Source of the DNA: Gammaproteobacteria bacterium
GTDB taxonomy: Bacteria > Pseudomonadota > Gammaproteobacteria > SG8-11
DNA: 64,000 bases
Assembly (NCBI GenBank): GCA_024641505.1
Contig: JAHECY010000001.1
Location: 62,001 to 126,000 of the forward strand
Reading direction: 5' to 3'
Shown: positions 7,718 through 17,157 of the stretch, piece by piece
How the letters are laid out: every line of letters begins with the position of its first letter
Position numbering within the stretch: position 1 is the first letter of the stretch
Position numbers and translations under genes: made by a program
Notes under the pieces: model-generated
Database searches by the model: none
Seen by the model: the letters and a program-made list of their open reading frames with translations, nothing else
Told to the model about the DNA's origin: nothing

Positions 7718-10700
7718 ATGAAGTTTTATAACCAAGATAATGCCAGATCAAGGGCGCGGGGATGGTCCGCGTTGCTGGGATTGTTATTGTATTTATGCGC
7801 GACCGGTGCCCACGCGGTTATCAGCTTTGCGCAACCGGTGGTTACCATCAGAACCGTTACCGTAGGTCCCAATCCTTTGGTGTTCACCGTGGAAGCCACT
7901 TCCACGTTGGTTTCAGCGAATCTGACGCTGGTGGCGGTATCGCTGCCTCCGGGCGCCACGTTTTCAACCGCTGTGCCCTTTGGTAATAACAACGGGACCT
8001 TCTCCTGGTCGCCGACCGACGTCCAGGCCAGCAGCACGCCCTATCAGGCCGTATTTCAGGCGACCAGCCCGAATCCGACGGAAGCGCCGGTCAGCTTGAC
8101 GGTACAAATCACCGTCAATGATCAGCCGATTGCCAATCCCGATGACAACGCCGCGATTACTCCCCCCGGCACGCAATTGTTGGAAGGCGGCACGGTCAAC
8201 CTGGATGTGCTGGCCAACGATGTCGACAATATTTTCGGTATCACGTCGCTGACCTTGGGCAGTAGCGCGACGACTCATGGCTCGGTAGCCAAAGACGCCA
8301 CCGGCAAATTGGTGGTCTACACCCATGACAGCATGGAGAATTTTACCGCCTCCTTCACTTACTATGTCACCGATGGCAATGGTGCCCAGTCCGCGCCGGC
8401 GACGGTGTCGCTGACCATTACGCCGGTAAATGATCCCCCTAGTGTCACTATTCCTTTGGATCGGTCTTCGGCGGAAGGAGCACCGATCGATCCGGTTACT
8501 GTCATGGCCAGCGATCCGGAAGGGGGTGGTCTGACCTATAGTGTTCCTGGACTGCCCCCCGGCGTACTACCCCCAGGGTTAGCGATTAATTCCACTACGG
8601 GCGTTATCAGCGGCACCCCGAGTTTCGCGGCGGCGGCTGGCAGTCCCTATAACGTGGCTGTCACGGTTAGCGAATCCGCTGGCACGACGCCATTGAGTAC
8701 GACAGTCAATTTTCAGTGGATCATAACCAATTCCAATCAGCCCCCCGTGGTGACGCCTCCGGCGCCGCAGATGAATGCGGAAAATGACACCATCGTGCCT
8801 CTGCAAATTCTTGCCAGTGATCCCGATGGTCAAAACATCACTTTTACCGACGGCGGTACCTTGCCACCGGGGCTGACCATCGATGCGGCAAGCGGGATGA
8901 TCAGTGGCACGCTGGGTTACAGTGTGACCACCGGCGCCAGTAAAATCTACCATGTCACCATTTCCGTGTCAGATCCCAGTGGCGGTGTGGGCAGTGCCGC
9001 CTTTGACTGGACCGTGAACAATAAAAACCGTCTGCCAACCGTCAACGCCATTGGTGACCAGGCGGTGAATTTGCCGGAGACACTCAACTTCGCGGTAACG
9101 GGCAGCGACTTGGACGGTGAACCGGTGACCATCACCATGACTGGCATCGCCAACGGGCCCAAGCCCAGCTTTACCGGCACGCCCGCCGGTGGCTACACCT
9201 TCTCGTGGACTCCCAATGCCAGCCAGCTCGGTACCCACAGCGTTAGTTTCACGCCTAATGACGGTTTGGAAAATGGACCGGTGACAACGATCAGCATTAC
9301 CGTGGGTTCAGTGAACAAGGCGCCGGTACTTGCCGTAATTAGCAATCAAACCGTCGCGGAAGATCAGAAAGGATTTACCGTCAACCTCAGCGCCACCGAT
9401 GCCGACGCCGCGGATACCTTGAGTTTCGCGGTCGCGGTGAATCCCGCGGCGCCTTTCGTTCAGCTCACCGACAACCATAATCGCACCGGCAGTCTGTCGA
9501 TAACGCCGAGTTTCACCGACAGCGGTGTGTACACCGTCTCCGTCACGGTTTCCGATAATGGCGCACCGGTGTTGCAGGATGCCAAGACGTTTACCCTGAC
9601 CGTGACCGACACCAATCGCGCACCGGTGATCAGCGGCGGCGGCGACATCAATGTGGGACGGGGCATACCGCTTGACCCGATCGTCATCGCCGTCAGTGAT
9701 CCCGATGCCGGCAGCGCGCTGGTCGTTAGCACCAGTGGCTTTGCATCTTATGTCAGTCTGGTGGACCAGTCAGGCGGCACCTATCACCTCAACGTCGCAC
9801 CTTCCGCTTCCGCGCCGCTGGGTAAAGCCGGACCGATGACGATTACCGTTACCGACAACGGCACGCCGGCCCAATCCGCAACCCTGAGTTTCTATGTCAA
9901 TGTCAACGCCTACTCGCGTAAATGGACGGGCGCGGTGTCGACGGTGTGGGCGGCGGCCGGTAACTGGGAGGCTGCCGGTGTGGTCGGTGCTCCAGGCAAA
10001 GTCCCGACATTGGCGGATAATGTGTTGATACCCGCTGGCGTCAATACGCCGGTACTGAACGCGGCGACCACCGTCAACAATCTGGAAGTGCAAAGCGGCG
10101 CCAGCCTGAGTCTGGCCGCGGAACTGGCGCTCAAGGGCAATCTTGTGGCCACCGGCGCCATCACCGGCAGCGGCGCGCTCAAGATGACCAGCGCCGGTAC
10201 CACCGTGCGCGGATCGACCCCGGAACTGATCATTGAGCAGGACGTGCAGCTCAATGGTGGCTTGACCACCAACCGTAGCCTGACGATCCGCGGCGCCAGC
10301 GGCCGCTTGACCATCGGCGCCAATGGCGCCACCGTGGGCGGTGCGCTCGCGGTGCAGGACAGCGGCGTACTGGTGATGCAAGACGCCAACAGCCAGGTAA
10401 CGGTGAAAGGCAACACCACCTTCGCCGGCGGCGATGAAGATGGCTTGCTCAGCAACGGCCAGTTGCGTGTCGGCGGCAACTTTACCCAGAACAACACCGG
10501 CGCCGGCGCCGGGCGCGCCTTCCGCGCCACCGGCAGTCACCGCACCGTATTCAACGGCAATGCCGTGCAAACCCTCGATTTCGTCAATGCCGGCACGGCC
10601 AACAGTGTATTGCGTCATGTGGATATCACCGCCGGTGCCGAAGTCAATGTACAAAGCGCCACGCGCACCACCGGAACGCTGAGCAATCTGGGTGGGTTGC

Positions 10701-13700
10701 GCCTGCTCAACGGCATTACCCTCACCGTGGGCGGCGCGCTGACCAGCGAATTCGGCGCCATGCTTGCCGGCACCGGTATCATCGAGCCCCTGAGCGGTGC
10801 GTTGAACAGCAGTGGTCAAATCGCCCCCGGCACGCCCTTGGGCACCCTGACGGTGCGGGGTTCCTTGAATCTTGCCACCACCAGCGAGTTATTGCTGGAA
10901 CTCGGCGGTACCGTTGCCGGCGTCTCCTACGATCAGTTGATCGCCGACAGCGTCACCTTGGCCGGTTACCTGGAAGCGACCGCGGTGAACGGTTATGTGT
11001 TGCAACCCGGCGACAGTTTCGTGCCGGTGGATACTCAAAACAGCCTAGCAGGCGAATTCGATCCGCCCACCCTGCCGGTGCTCGATACCGCTTATGACTG
11101 GAAAGTAGACTACAGTAACCGCTCTTTGACCCTGCGTGTGCAATTCGCCAATGCGGCCCTTATCGTGAACAGCGACAACGATATTGATGATGGCCGTTGT
11201 GATGCCGTGCATTGCAGCCTGCGGGAAGCGATTCGGGTGGCCAATATCAATGTCGGCGGCGACTATATCAAATTTGATATCCCGCCCGCCGGCGCCCATG
11301 TCATCGGGCTGCAATCACCGTTACCGGACATCACTGACCAGGTGTTTATCGACGCTAACTCACAACCGGTACAGGCGCCGGACGCCACCCGGCACATTAC
11401 TCTGGACGGCAACGCCGTCGGCAACGCCAACGGTCTGGTGATTCGCGCCGGTGGCAGCCGGATCCGCGGCCTGGCCATCAATAATTTCGGCAACAACGGT
11501 ATCCTGATCCGGGACAGCGGCGGCAATACCCTGGAAAGCAATTTTATCGGTACCGATGCCCTCGGCATGGTGGCCAAAGCCAACGGCGGCGCCGGTATCG
11601 TCATTAACAATGTCGGCAAGAATCTCATCGGCCTGGGCAATGTGATTTCCGGTAACCGGGGTAACGGTATCGATATCTTGGGCGCCAATGCGCTGGGTAA
11701 TACCATCATTGGCAATAATATCGGCACCGACACGGTGGGCACCGGGAATATCGGCAATACCGGTCACGGCATCCGGGTTCAGGACGGACCCAATAACGAT
11801 ATCGGTGAGATCACGCCGGCGTCCGCCAATCGTATCGCGTTCAACGGCAAAGACGGGATCGCGGTGCTGGGCGGTACCGGCAGCCGAATTCTCGGCAATG
11901 CCATCCATGACAACACCGAACTGGGCATCGATTTGGCTAACAACGGTGTCACCCTGAACGATGACCAGGACACGGATACCGGTGGCAACGGCTTGCAGAA
12001 CTATCCGCTGATTGACGCCGCCCTGGCCGGTTTGAACCGGGTGACCGGTAGCTTGAATTCGACACCGGACAGCGATGTTGCCTTGCATTTCTATCAGTCG
12101 ACGGCCTGCGATAACAGTGGCAGCGGGGAAGGGGCGGTTTATGTCGGTACTACCGATGTCATGACCGATGCCAACGGCGATGCACAATTTTCCGCGGATC
12201 TGGGCACCGCCTTCGTCACCGGCAACGTCATCACCGCGACGGCTACCGGTCTGGAAGGTAGCTCGGAATTTTCCGCCTGCGCCACGGTGGCGCTGCCGCC
12301 GCCGGATTTAGCCTTGACCATGAGCTCCAAGGGTAATTTTGTGGTTGGCACCACCGGTGGTTACATCGTCACGGTGCAGAATATCGGTAAGGGCGCGAAC
12401 ACCACGGATATCAGTTTCACCGACACGCTGCCCACGGGTTTGAGTTTTCTCAGCGGTGGTGGACAAGGCTGGGTATGTAACGTCACCGGGCAAACCGTGA
12501 CTTGCAGCACCAGCCAGTCGTTGGCCCCGACCACCACTACCCAGTTTACCCTGGAGGTGCTGGTGGCCGGTGAAGCGCTGCCCGAGGTCACCAACAGCGC
12601 CGCGATACAAACCACGGGAGATTACAATCCCGGCAATGACAACGCCACCGTCACCACCCTGGTCAGCGCCTTTGGTGACACCTCGGTATTCACGATCAAA
12701 CCGGCGAACATCCCGGTGGCCAAGGTTGGCACTCCCTATCAAGTGAGCTTCGGGGCCAGCGGTGGTTTACCGGAGTACCATTACGTCATTAGCGCCAACG
12801 TTCCGGGGCTGGAGGTGTTGGGGAAGAGCATCGCCGGGACGCCGCAAAACGCGGGAGAGTATTTGGTTACCGTGCAGGTGACTGAAAGCAGTGCACAGCA
12901 ACTGGTGACCAGCAAGGACTATACCTTGGTGGTCGAAGCGGGCAATGATGTCACCGTGGCAACCACCGCCGTGGAGACCGCGGCGGTTGGCGCGCACTAT
13001 AACTACCTGCTGCAGGCCATCGGTGGCACCGCGCCCTATCGCTGGTCCACCAGCGGCGGCTTGCCCGGCGGCATTAAACTGGTGGCCAGTGGCCTGATTA
13101 CCGGTATTCCGCAACAGGCAGGGGACTACGTGTTCGATGCCCAGGTACGTGACGCACGCGGTGCGACCAGCATGCGTACCCTGACCCTGACCGTAACCGC
13201 GGCAGGTTTGGTCAATCTCACGCCGGAGTTGCCCCATGGCATGGTGGGCGTTCCCTATCGTGTCCCGTTCCTGATTTCCGGCGGGACCGGTATCTACGCC
13301 TGCTCAATGATCAGCGGTCTGCTGCCGGGTCTGGCCCAAGCGGCGGGTAACGGTTGCGGTCTTGCAGGCGTGCCCACGGTGGCTACCAAACCCGGGGAGT
13401 CGTTTTCGTTCCTGATGCGCGCCGAAGACACCTCGGCGGAACCGTTGACCATGGAATTTCCCGGCAGCATTCAAATAGTGGAGGCCATCGCTTCCAGCGC
13501 GCGGGTGCCGAATTTCAGGATGAATGGCAATAACGCCCAGATCATCAATCTCGCCAGCGAAATCGGTGAAGGCTCACCGGGCGGCGATTTCCCCGATGAA
13601 AACATGCAGGACATGGCCAGCGACGCGTTCGGCAACCGTTACGTCGTAGGCTACGGATACAACAGCGGCCGTTTCGTCATCCATGTAGTGAAGTTCAACG

Positions 13701-14710
13701 CTGATGGCGAGCGCGTGTGGCACCAGATGGTCAGTGCCGGTAAACACAGTTATGGGTACGGTGTCGCCGTGGCGCCGGACCAGAGCGTCTATGTGGTGGG
13801 CTATACCCTGCAGGGCAACGTCTATAAAGGATTGGTGGTCAAGTTCAGCAACACCGGGGAACAGGAATGGTTGCAAACCTATGCCGACAAGGGGCGCTCG
13901 GATGTGTTGTACAAGCTGGTGGCCACCGACGACGCTGTGTATGCGGTGGGTGAAAGCTACAATGGCCGGGACTTTGACGCCCTGGTGCTGAAGTATGATC
14001 ACGACAGCCGCTTGTTGTCGTCACGCAAGAGGCCCGGTGCCGCCAACGACACGGCCTATGCCGTGGTGCTGCAAAACTGCGAACAACCCGGCACCTGCCG
14101 GGTGTTGGTGGGCGGTGCCAGCGGTGACGGTGATGCCCGCAGCGGTTGGCTGGAAGCGCTCAACGGCAGCGGTGTTACCGGTACCTGGCTGCCGGAACTG
14201 GCCTGGACCGATGACTACCGGGTGGAAGACCTGGCACTAACGGTTCCCAACGAAACTACGTCCGGCGGCGAGATTATTGTTGCCGGCACCGGTGCCGATG
14301 GCGCATGGCATTTACAGAAACTGGACACTCAGTTTGTAACCCAATGGGGGGACCAAGGTGTCGAGTTTACCCATGTGGACAAGGCCGACAGTACTCCGAC
14401 ATTGCGACTGCGGGCGATCGCGCTGGATCGCGATAATTATATTTACGCGGTGGGTTATGGTGGCAACGAAGATAACACTGACATTATCGTCGCCGCGTTC
14501 GATGGCAACGAAGGAACTCTGGTGGAGCAGTCATCGTACCGGTTCCAGCCTGGCGTCGATGAATTGCAACTGCCGGCGGATCAAAACGAAGAAGCCCGCA
14601 GCGTGGTGATCGATGCCAACCAGAGTCTGGTGGTGTCGGGCCAGTCCGCGGGTCCGGCCGGTGCCACCTTCCTGCTGCTGAAGATCGACACGGGTAAGGC
14701 ATTTCGGTAG
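7718..14710 (+). CDS. Giant secreted modular protein: Ig/cadherin-like repeats, beta-helix, CSLREA motif, DUF11, beta-propeller
   Basis: 2330 residues from the ATG at 7718, chosen because GGAGGAGAGGG directly precedes it and a signal peptide follows (ALLGLLLYLCATGAHAV). Rough order: cadherin/BIG-like domain with LDVLANDVDN (about 140-235); several putative-Ig or cadherin-like repeats with ASDPDG-type calcium motifs and PPGLTI...GMISGT signatures (240-730); a Gly/Asn-rich parallel beta-helix region (732-1140); a CSLREAI motif (about 1160-1168); a right-handed beta-helix (1180-1430); a DUF11 domain (1528-1648); three more putative-Ig repeats (1658-1928); and a C-terminal beta-propeller-like part with YVVGYG repeats (1931-2330). 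It has no LPxTG motif, recognisable RTX tail or autotransporter barrel. It is probably a surface adhesin or matrix protein. Its TAG stop codon lies inside a palindromic repeat. Confidence 0.85.
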   Translation: MKFYNQDNARSRARGWSALLGLLLYLCATGAHAVISFAQPVVTIRTVTVGPNPLVFTVEATSTLVSANLTLVAVSLPPGATFSTAVPFGNNNGTFSWSPTDVQASSTPYQAVFQATSPNPTEAPVSLTVQITVNDQPIANPDDNAAITPPGTQLLEGGTVNLDVLANDVDNIFGITSLTLGSSATTHGSVAKDATGKLVVYTHDSMENFTASFTYYVTDGNGAQSAPATVSLTITPVNDPPSVTIPLDRSSAEGAPIDPVTVMASDPEGGGLTYSVPGLPPGVLPPGLAINSTTGVISGTPSFAAAAGSPYNVAVTVSESAGTTPLSTTVNFQWIITNSNQPPVVTPPAPQMNAENDTIVPLQILASDPDGQNITFTDGGTLPPGLTIDAASGMISGTLGYSVTTGASKIYHVTISVSDPSGGVGSAAFDWTVNNKNRLPTVNAIGDQAVNLPETLNFAVTGSDLDGEPVTITMTGIANGPKPSFTGTPAGGYTFSWTPNASQLGTHSVSFTPNDGLENGPVTTISITVGSVNKAPVLAVISNQTVAEDQKGFTVNLSATDADAADTLSFAVAVNPAAPFVQLTDNHNRTGSLSITPSFTDSGVYTVSVTVSDNGAPVLQDAKTFTLTVTDTNRAPVISGGGDINVGRGIPLDPIVIAVSDPDAGSALVVSTSGFASYVSLVDQSGGTYHLNVAPSASAPLGKAGPMTITVTDNGTPAQSATLSFYVNVNAYSRKWTGAVSTVWAAAGNWEAAGVVGAPGKVPTLADNVLIPAGVNTPVLNAATTVNNLEVQSGASLSLAAELALKGNLVATGAITGSGALKMTSAGTTVRGSTPELIIEQDVQLNGGLTTNRSLTIRGASGRLTIGANGATVGGALAVQDSGVLVMQDANSQVTVKGNTTFAGGDEDGLLSNGQLRVGGNFTQNNTGAGAGRAFRATGSHRTVFNGNAVQTLDFVNAGTANSVLRHVDITAGAEVNVQSATRTTGTLSNLGGLRLLNGITLTVGGALTSEFGAMLAGTGIIEPLSGALNSSGQIAPGTPLGTLTVRGSLNLATTSELLLELGGTVAGVSYDQLIADSVTLAGYLEATAVNGYVLQPGDSFVPVDTQNSLAGEFDPPTLPVLDTAYDWKVDYSNRSLTLRVQFANAALIVNSDNDIDDGRCDAVHCSLREAIRVANINVGGDYIKFDIPPAGAHVIGLQSPLPDITDQVFIDANSQPVQAPDATRHITLDGNAVGNANGLVIRAGGSRIRGLAINNFGNNGILIRDSGGNTLESNFIGTDALGMVAKANGGAGIVINNVGKNLIGLGNVISGNRGNGIDILGANALGNTIIGNNIGTDTVGTGNIGNTGHGIRVQDGPNNDIGEITPASANRIAFNGKDGIAVLGGTGSRILGNAIHDNTELGIDLANNGVTLNDDQDTDTGGNGLQNYPLIDAALAGLNRVTGSLNSTPDSDVALHFYQSTACDNSGSGEGAVYVGTTDVMTDANGDAQFSADLGTAFVTGNVITATATGLEGSSEFSACATVALPPPDLALTMSSKGNFVVGTTGGYIVTVQNIGKGANTTDISFTDTLPTGLSFLSGGGQGWVCNVTGQTVTCSTSQSLAPTTTTQFTLEVLVAGEALPEVTNSAAIQTTGDYNPGNDNATVTTLVSAFGDTSVFTIKPANIPVAKVGTPYQVSFGASGGLPEYHYVISANVPGLEVLGKSIAGTPQNAGEYLVTVQVTESSAQQLVTSKDYTLVVEAGNDVTVATTAVETAAVGAHYNYLLQAIGGTAPYRWSTSGGLPGGIKLVASGLITGIPQQAGDYVFDAQVRDARGATSMRTLTLTVTAAGLVNLTPELPHGMVGVPYRVPFLISGGTGIYACSMISGLLPGLAQAAGNGCGLAGVPTVATKPGESFSFLMRAEDTSAEPLTMEFPGSIQIVEAIASSARVPNFRMNGNNAQIINLASEIGEGSPGGDFPDENMQDMASDAFGNRYVVGYGYNSGRFVIHVVKFNADGERVWHQMVSAGKHSYGYGVAVAPDQSVYVVGYTLQGNVYKGLVVKFSNTGEQEWLQTYADKGRSDVLYKLVATDDAVYAVGESYNGRDFDALVLKYDHDSRLLSSRKRPGAANDTAYAVVLQNCEQPGTCRVLVGGASGDGDARSGWLEALNGSGVTGTWLPELAWTDDYRVEDLALTVPNETTSGGEIIVAGTGADGAWHLQKLDTQFVTQWGDQGVEFTHVDKADSTPTLRLRAIALDRDNYIYAVGYGGNEDNTDIIVAAFDGNEGTLVEQSSYRFQPGVDELQLPADQNEEARSVVIDANQSLVVSGQSAGPAGATFLLLKIDTGKAFR

Positions 14711-14730
14711 GGTGCGTAATACGCACCCTA
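14708..14730. repeat. REP-like palindrome overlapping the giant gene's stop codon
   Basis: An 11-bp stem (TAGGGTGCGTA / TACGCACCCTA) with a single central base. The first three bases are the TAG stop codon of the giant gene. The core GGTGCGTAATACGCACC recurs four or more times in the next 450 bp. Elements with a GGTGCGT...ACGCACC core are scattered in many proteobacterial genomes; I recognise the type but not a named family. Confidence 0.8.
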
Positions 14731-14969
14731 CGGACGGTGAAAATTGACACCGGGAGGCTGCGTTGATCGGTAGGGTGCGTATTACGCACCGGCTTTTGAT
14801 TTCGCACCAAGTCGCGTCACCAGCGTAACAGCGGTGCATAATGCACACCCTACGGACGGTGAAAATTGACACCGGGAGGCTGCGTTGATCGGTAGGGTGC
14901 GTATTACGCACCGGCTTTTGATTTCGCACCAAGCCGCGTCACCAGCGTAACAGCGGTGCGTACTATGCA
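14726..14969. repeat. 122-bp tandem duplication (two copies) carrying REP-like palindromes
   Basis: Copy one spans 14726-14847 and copy two 14848-14969. They are nearly identical, with one substitution in the interior (AAGTCGCG versus AAGCCGCG) and divergence at the last few bases. Each copy holds an exact core palindrome GGTGCGTATTACGCACC (14774-14790 and 14896-14912) and ends in a degenerate copy (14833-14849 and 14955-14971). The near identity implies a recent duplication. No open frame of credible coding character crosses it. Confidence 0.9.
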
Positions 14970-15022
14970 CGCTATATTACGATCGCTGTTTGGTTGTGAT
15001 GCAGATGAAAGTGACGCACCAC

Positions 15023-15059
15023 ATTTCCCGCCTGCGGTAGCGGCGGGCAGGCGGGAAAT
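15023..15059. repeat. Strong GC-rich inverted repeat between the giant gene and recJ
   Basis: Perfect 13-bp arms ATTTCCCGCCTGC (15023-15035) and GCAGGCGGGAAAT (15047-15059) are separated by an 11-nt loop. It is a very stable hairpin, but no T-tract follows it, so it is a poor match to an intrinsic terminator. It may protect the 3' end of the long upstream mRNA or belong to the repeat cluster. Apart from the repeats listed here, 14711-15184 holds nothing I can identify. Confidence 0.75.
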
Positions 15060-15147
15060 CAGCAACGCAGTCGGTAAGGTGTGTATTGCGCATCATGTTC
15101 TCGTTTGAAATGAAGAATATTTTGCGTTGTTCACGATAGCAAACAAT

Positions 15148-15164
15148 GGTGCGTAATACGCACC
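15148..15164. repeat. REP-like palindrome immediately upstream of recJ
   Basis: GGTGCGTAATACGCACC repeats the core found at 14708-14730 and in the tandem duplication. An in-frame ATG at 15146 overlaps its edge and would extend RecJ by 13 residues encoded by repeat sequence, which is why that start was not used. Confidence 0.75.
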
Positions 15165-15184
15165 CGACGGGTTACCCATCAATC

Positions 15185-16897
15185 GTGACTGAAATCCAGC
15201 GGCGCGACTACGATCAACATAAGCTCCTGCCCGATATGCACCCGGTCCTGGCCCGGGTGTTCGCCGCGCGGGATATCACTTCCAAGGCGCAATTGGAACA
15301 CGGTTTCCAGCAATTGCTGCCGTTTCATTTGTTGCAACACAGCCACCAGGCCGCGCTGCTGCTCCATGAGATGCTCGCCCGGCAACAGCGCATTCTGATC
15401 GTCGGAGATTTTGACGCCGATGGCGCCACCAGTTGCGCGCTGGCGGTACGCTGTTTACGCGCCATGGGCGCGGCCCATGTGGACTACCTGGTTCCCAATC
15501 GCTTCGAATACGGCTATGGCCTGACTCCGGAAATCGTACACGTGGCTTTGCAGTATCGACCGCATCTGATCGTCACCGTGGACAACGGAATCGCCAGCTT
15601 CGAGGGTGTGGCGGCGGCCAAGGTCCAAGGCGTCCGGGTGCTGGTGACCGACCATCACCTGCCGGGCGCATCGTTGCCGGCGGCGGATGTCATCGTCAAT
15701 CCCAACCAGCCCGGCGACACCTTTCCCAGCAAACATCTGGCGGGTGTTGGCGTGATTTTCTACGTGATGCTGGCGTTACGTGCTCATCTACGTGAGCTCA
15801 ACTGGTTTGCCCAGCACGGTATCGCGGAACCGAATCTGGCGCATTATCTCGATCTGGTGGCCTTGGGCACGGTGGCCGATGTGGTGCCGTTGGATCAAAA
15901 CAACCGCATCCTGGTGGCCCAAGGTTTGGCGCGCATCCGCGCCCAGCGCTGCTGCGCCGGCATCACGGCGTTACTGACCGTGGCGCGCCGGGAGCCGGGT
16001 CACATTACCGCCGCAGACCTGGGTTTCGCCGCCGGCCCGCGCCTGAATGCGGCCGGGCGCATGGAAGACATGCGCCACGGTATCGAATGCCTGTTGCAGG
16101 ACGACAATGACCAGGCGCTACACTATGCCCGGGAATTGGATCGCATGAACCATGACCGGCGGCGTATCGAGGCGGAAATGCAGGCACAGGCACTGGCCGT
16201 GCTGGCGCACATGCAAACGGATCAGTTACCGACCGGGGTGTGTCTCTATGATCCGGCCTGGCATCAGGGCGTGATCGGAATTCTGGCATCGCGCATCAAG
16301 GATCGCCTGCACCGGCCGGTCATCGTCTTTGCGGACGCCAATGATGACGAGCTGAAAGGGTCCGGCCGCTCCGTCGCCGGACTGCATTTGCGCGATGTGC
16401 TGGATACCGTGGCTACGCAGCACCCGGAAGTCTTGCGGAAATTCGGCGGCCATGCCATGGCCGCGGGTTTGACGCTGCGCAAGGAACATCTGCCCCGATT
16501 CCAGGAGGCGTTCGATCGCGAAGTGACGCGGCTACTGGGGCCGGAAGCGTTGTCCAGTGTGTTGCACAGCGATGGCGAACTGCAGGCCCGGGATTTTTCC
16601 ATGGAGCTGGCGCAGCTGATTCGTTACGCGGCGCCCTGGGGACAGCATTTTCCCGAACCGGTGTTTGATGGCGAGTTTATTGTGGTGCAGCAACGGGTAT
16701 TGGGCGAAAAACATCTGAAACTGGTGTTACGACCGGCGGCGGGAAATGCCCTGGTGGATGCCATTGCCTTTAATGCCGAGGCGCACCTGCCTGTGTTAGC
16801 GGAGCGTGTGCGTATCGCTTATCAGTTGGACGTCAATCATTACCAGGGTAGGGCCAATTTGCAGTTGCTGGTGCGGGAAATCCTGTCGGATGCCTGA
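15185..16897 (+). CDS. recJ: Single-stranded-DNA-specific exonuclease RecJ
   Basis: 570 residues from the GTG at 15185; the family is usually about 570-580 residues. RecJ is a 5'-3' single-strand DNA exonuclease acting in recombinational and mismatch repair. DHH-family motifs are present in order: VGDFDADGATS (motif I), VTVDNGIAS (II), VTDHHLPG (III, the DHH) and LGTVADVVPL (IV). They are followed by a DHHA1 domain with SGRS and KFGGHAMAAGL, and then the C-terminal OB-fold region. The longest frame starts at an ATG at 15146 inside a repeat element, so I prefer the downstream GTG, although neither has a clear ribosome-binding site. prfB and lysS follow on the same strand, a common neighbourhood. 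Confidence 0.95.
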   Translation: MTEIQRRDYDQHKLLPDMHPVLARVFAARDITSKAQLEHGFQQLLPFHLLQHSHQAALLLHEMLARQQRILIVGDFDADGATSCALAVRCLRAMGAAHVDYLVPNRFEYGYGLTPEIVHVALQYRPHLIVTVDNGIASFEGVAAAKVQGVRVLVTDHHLPGASLPAADVIVNPNQPGDTFPSKHLAGVGVIFYVMLALRAHLRELNWFAQHGIAEPNLAHYLDLVALGTVADVVPLDQNNRILVAQGLARIRAQRCCAGITALLTVARREPGHITAADLGFAAGPRLNAAGRMEDMRHGIECLLQDDNDQALHYARELDRMNHDRRRIEAEMQAQALAVLAHMQTDQLPTGVCLYDPAWHQGVIGILASRIKDRLHRPVIVFADANDDELKGSGRSVAGLHLRDVLDTVATQHPEVLRKFGGHAMAAGLTLRKEHLPRFQEAFDREVTRLLGPEALSSVLHSDGELQARDFSMELAQLIRYAAPWGQHFPEPVFDGEFIVVQQRVLGEKHLKLVLRPAAGNALVDAIAFNAEAHLPVLAERVRIAYQLDVNHYQGRANLQLLVREILSDA

Positions 16898-17093
16898 CCC
16901 TAGCTGTGCTCGCCATGGCGCGGAGCACGCAAAGGCGGGATCACGATCAGGCAAGCGGCGCTGGCGAAATTTCGTATCATCGGCGGATCCTGGCCGAGCC
17001 CTGCCGGATACCGGCATCGATTCACGGGAAATCGTCGATCATCACCCGGGCGCGCTTGGCGGCCTGGCGCAGGCTGCTTTACGATCCGGAGTG

Positions 17094-17123
17094 TTGGTGA
17101 TTTTGCTCCAGTCGCGGTAAAAT
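17094..17123 (+). promoter_or_regulatory. Candidate sigma-70 promoter of prfB
   Basis: TTGGTG (17094-17099), an 18-bp spacer and TAAAAT (17118-17123) lie 35 bp before the prfB ATG. This is the only good promoter-like pair I see in the 260-bp recJ-prfB gap, which otherwise holds no gene that I can support. Confidence 0.45.
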
Positions 17124-17157
17124 CCCGCGCTTGATCCCTGCGGTATAACATTAAAAA

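Noticed and set aside
9770-10819. 349-codon frame on the minus strand inside the giant gene
   Set aside because: It is antisense to a clearly coding repeat-rich region; its residues are low-complexity Gly/Ala/Arg and match no family.
14726-14969. Possible CRISPR-like repeat array
   Set aside because: Only two long tandem copies are present, with no unique spacers and no cas genes; the core is a palindromic REP-type element.
15023-15059. Intrinsic terminator for the giant gene
   Set aside because: The hairpin is strong but has no T-tract on either side, so it is listed as a repeat instead.
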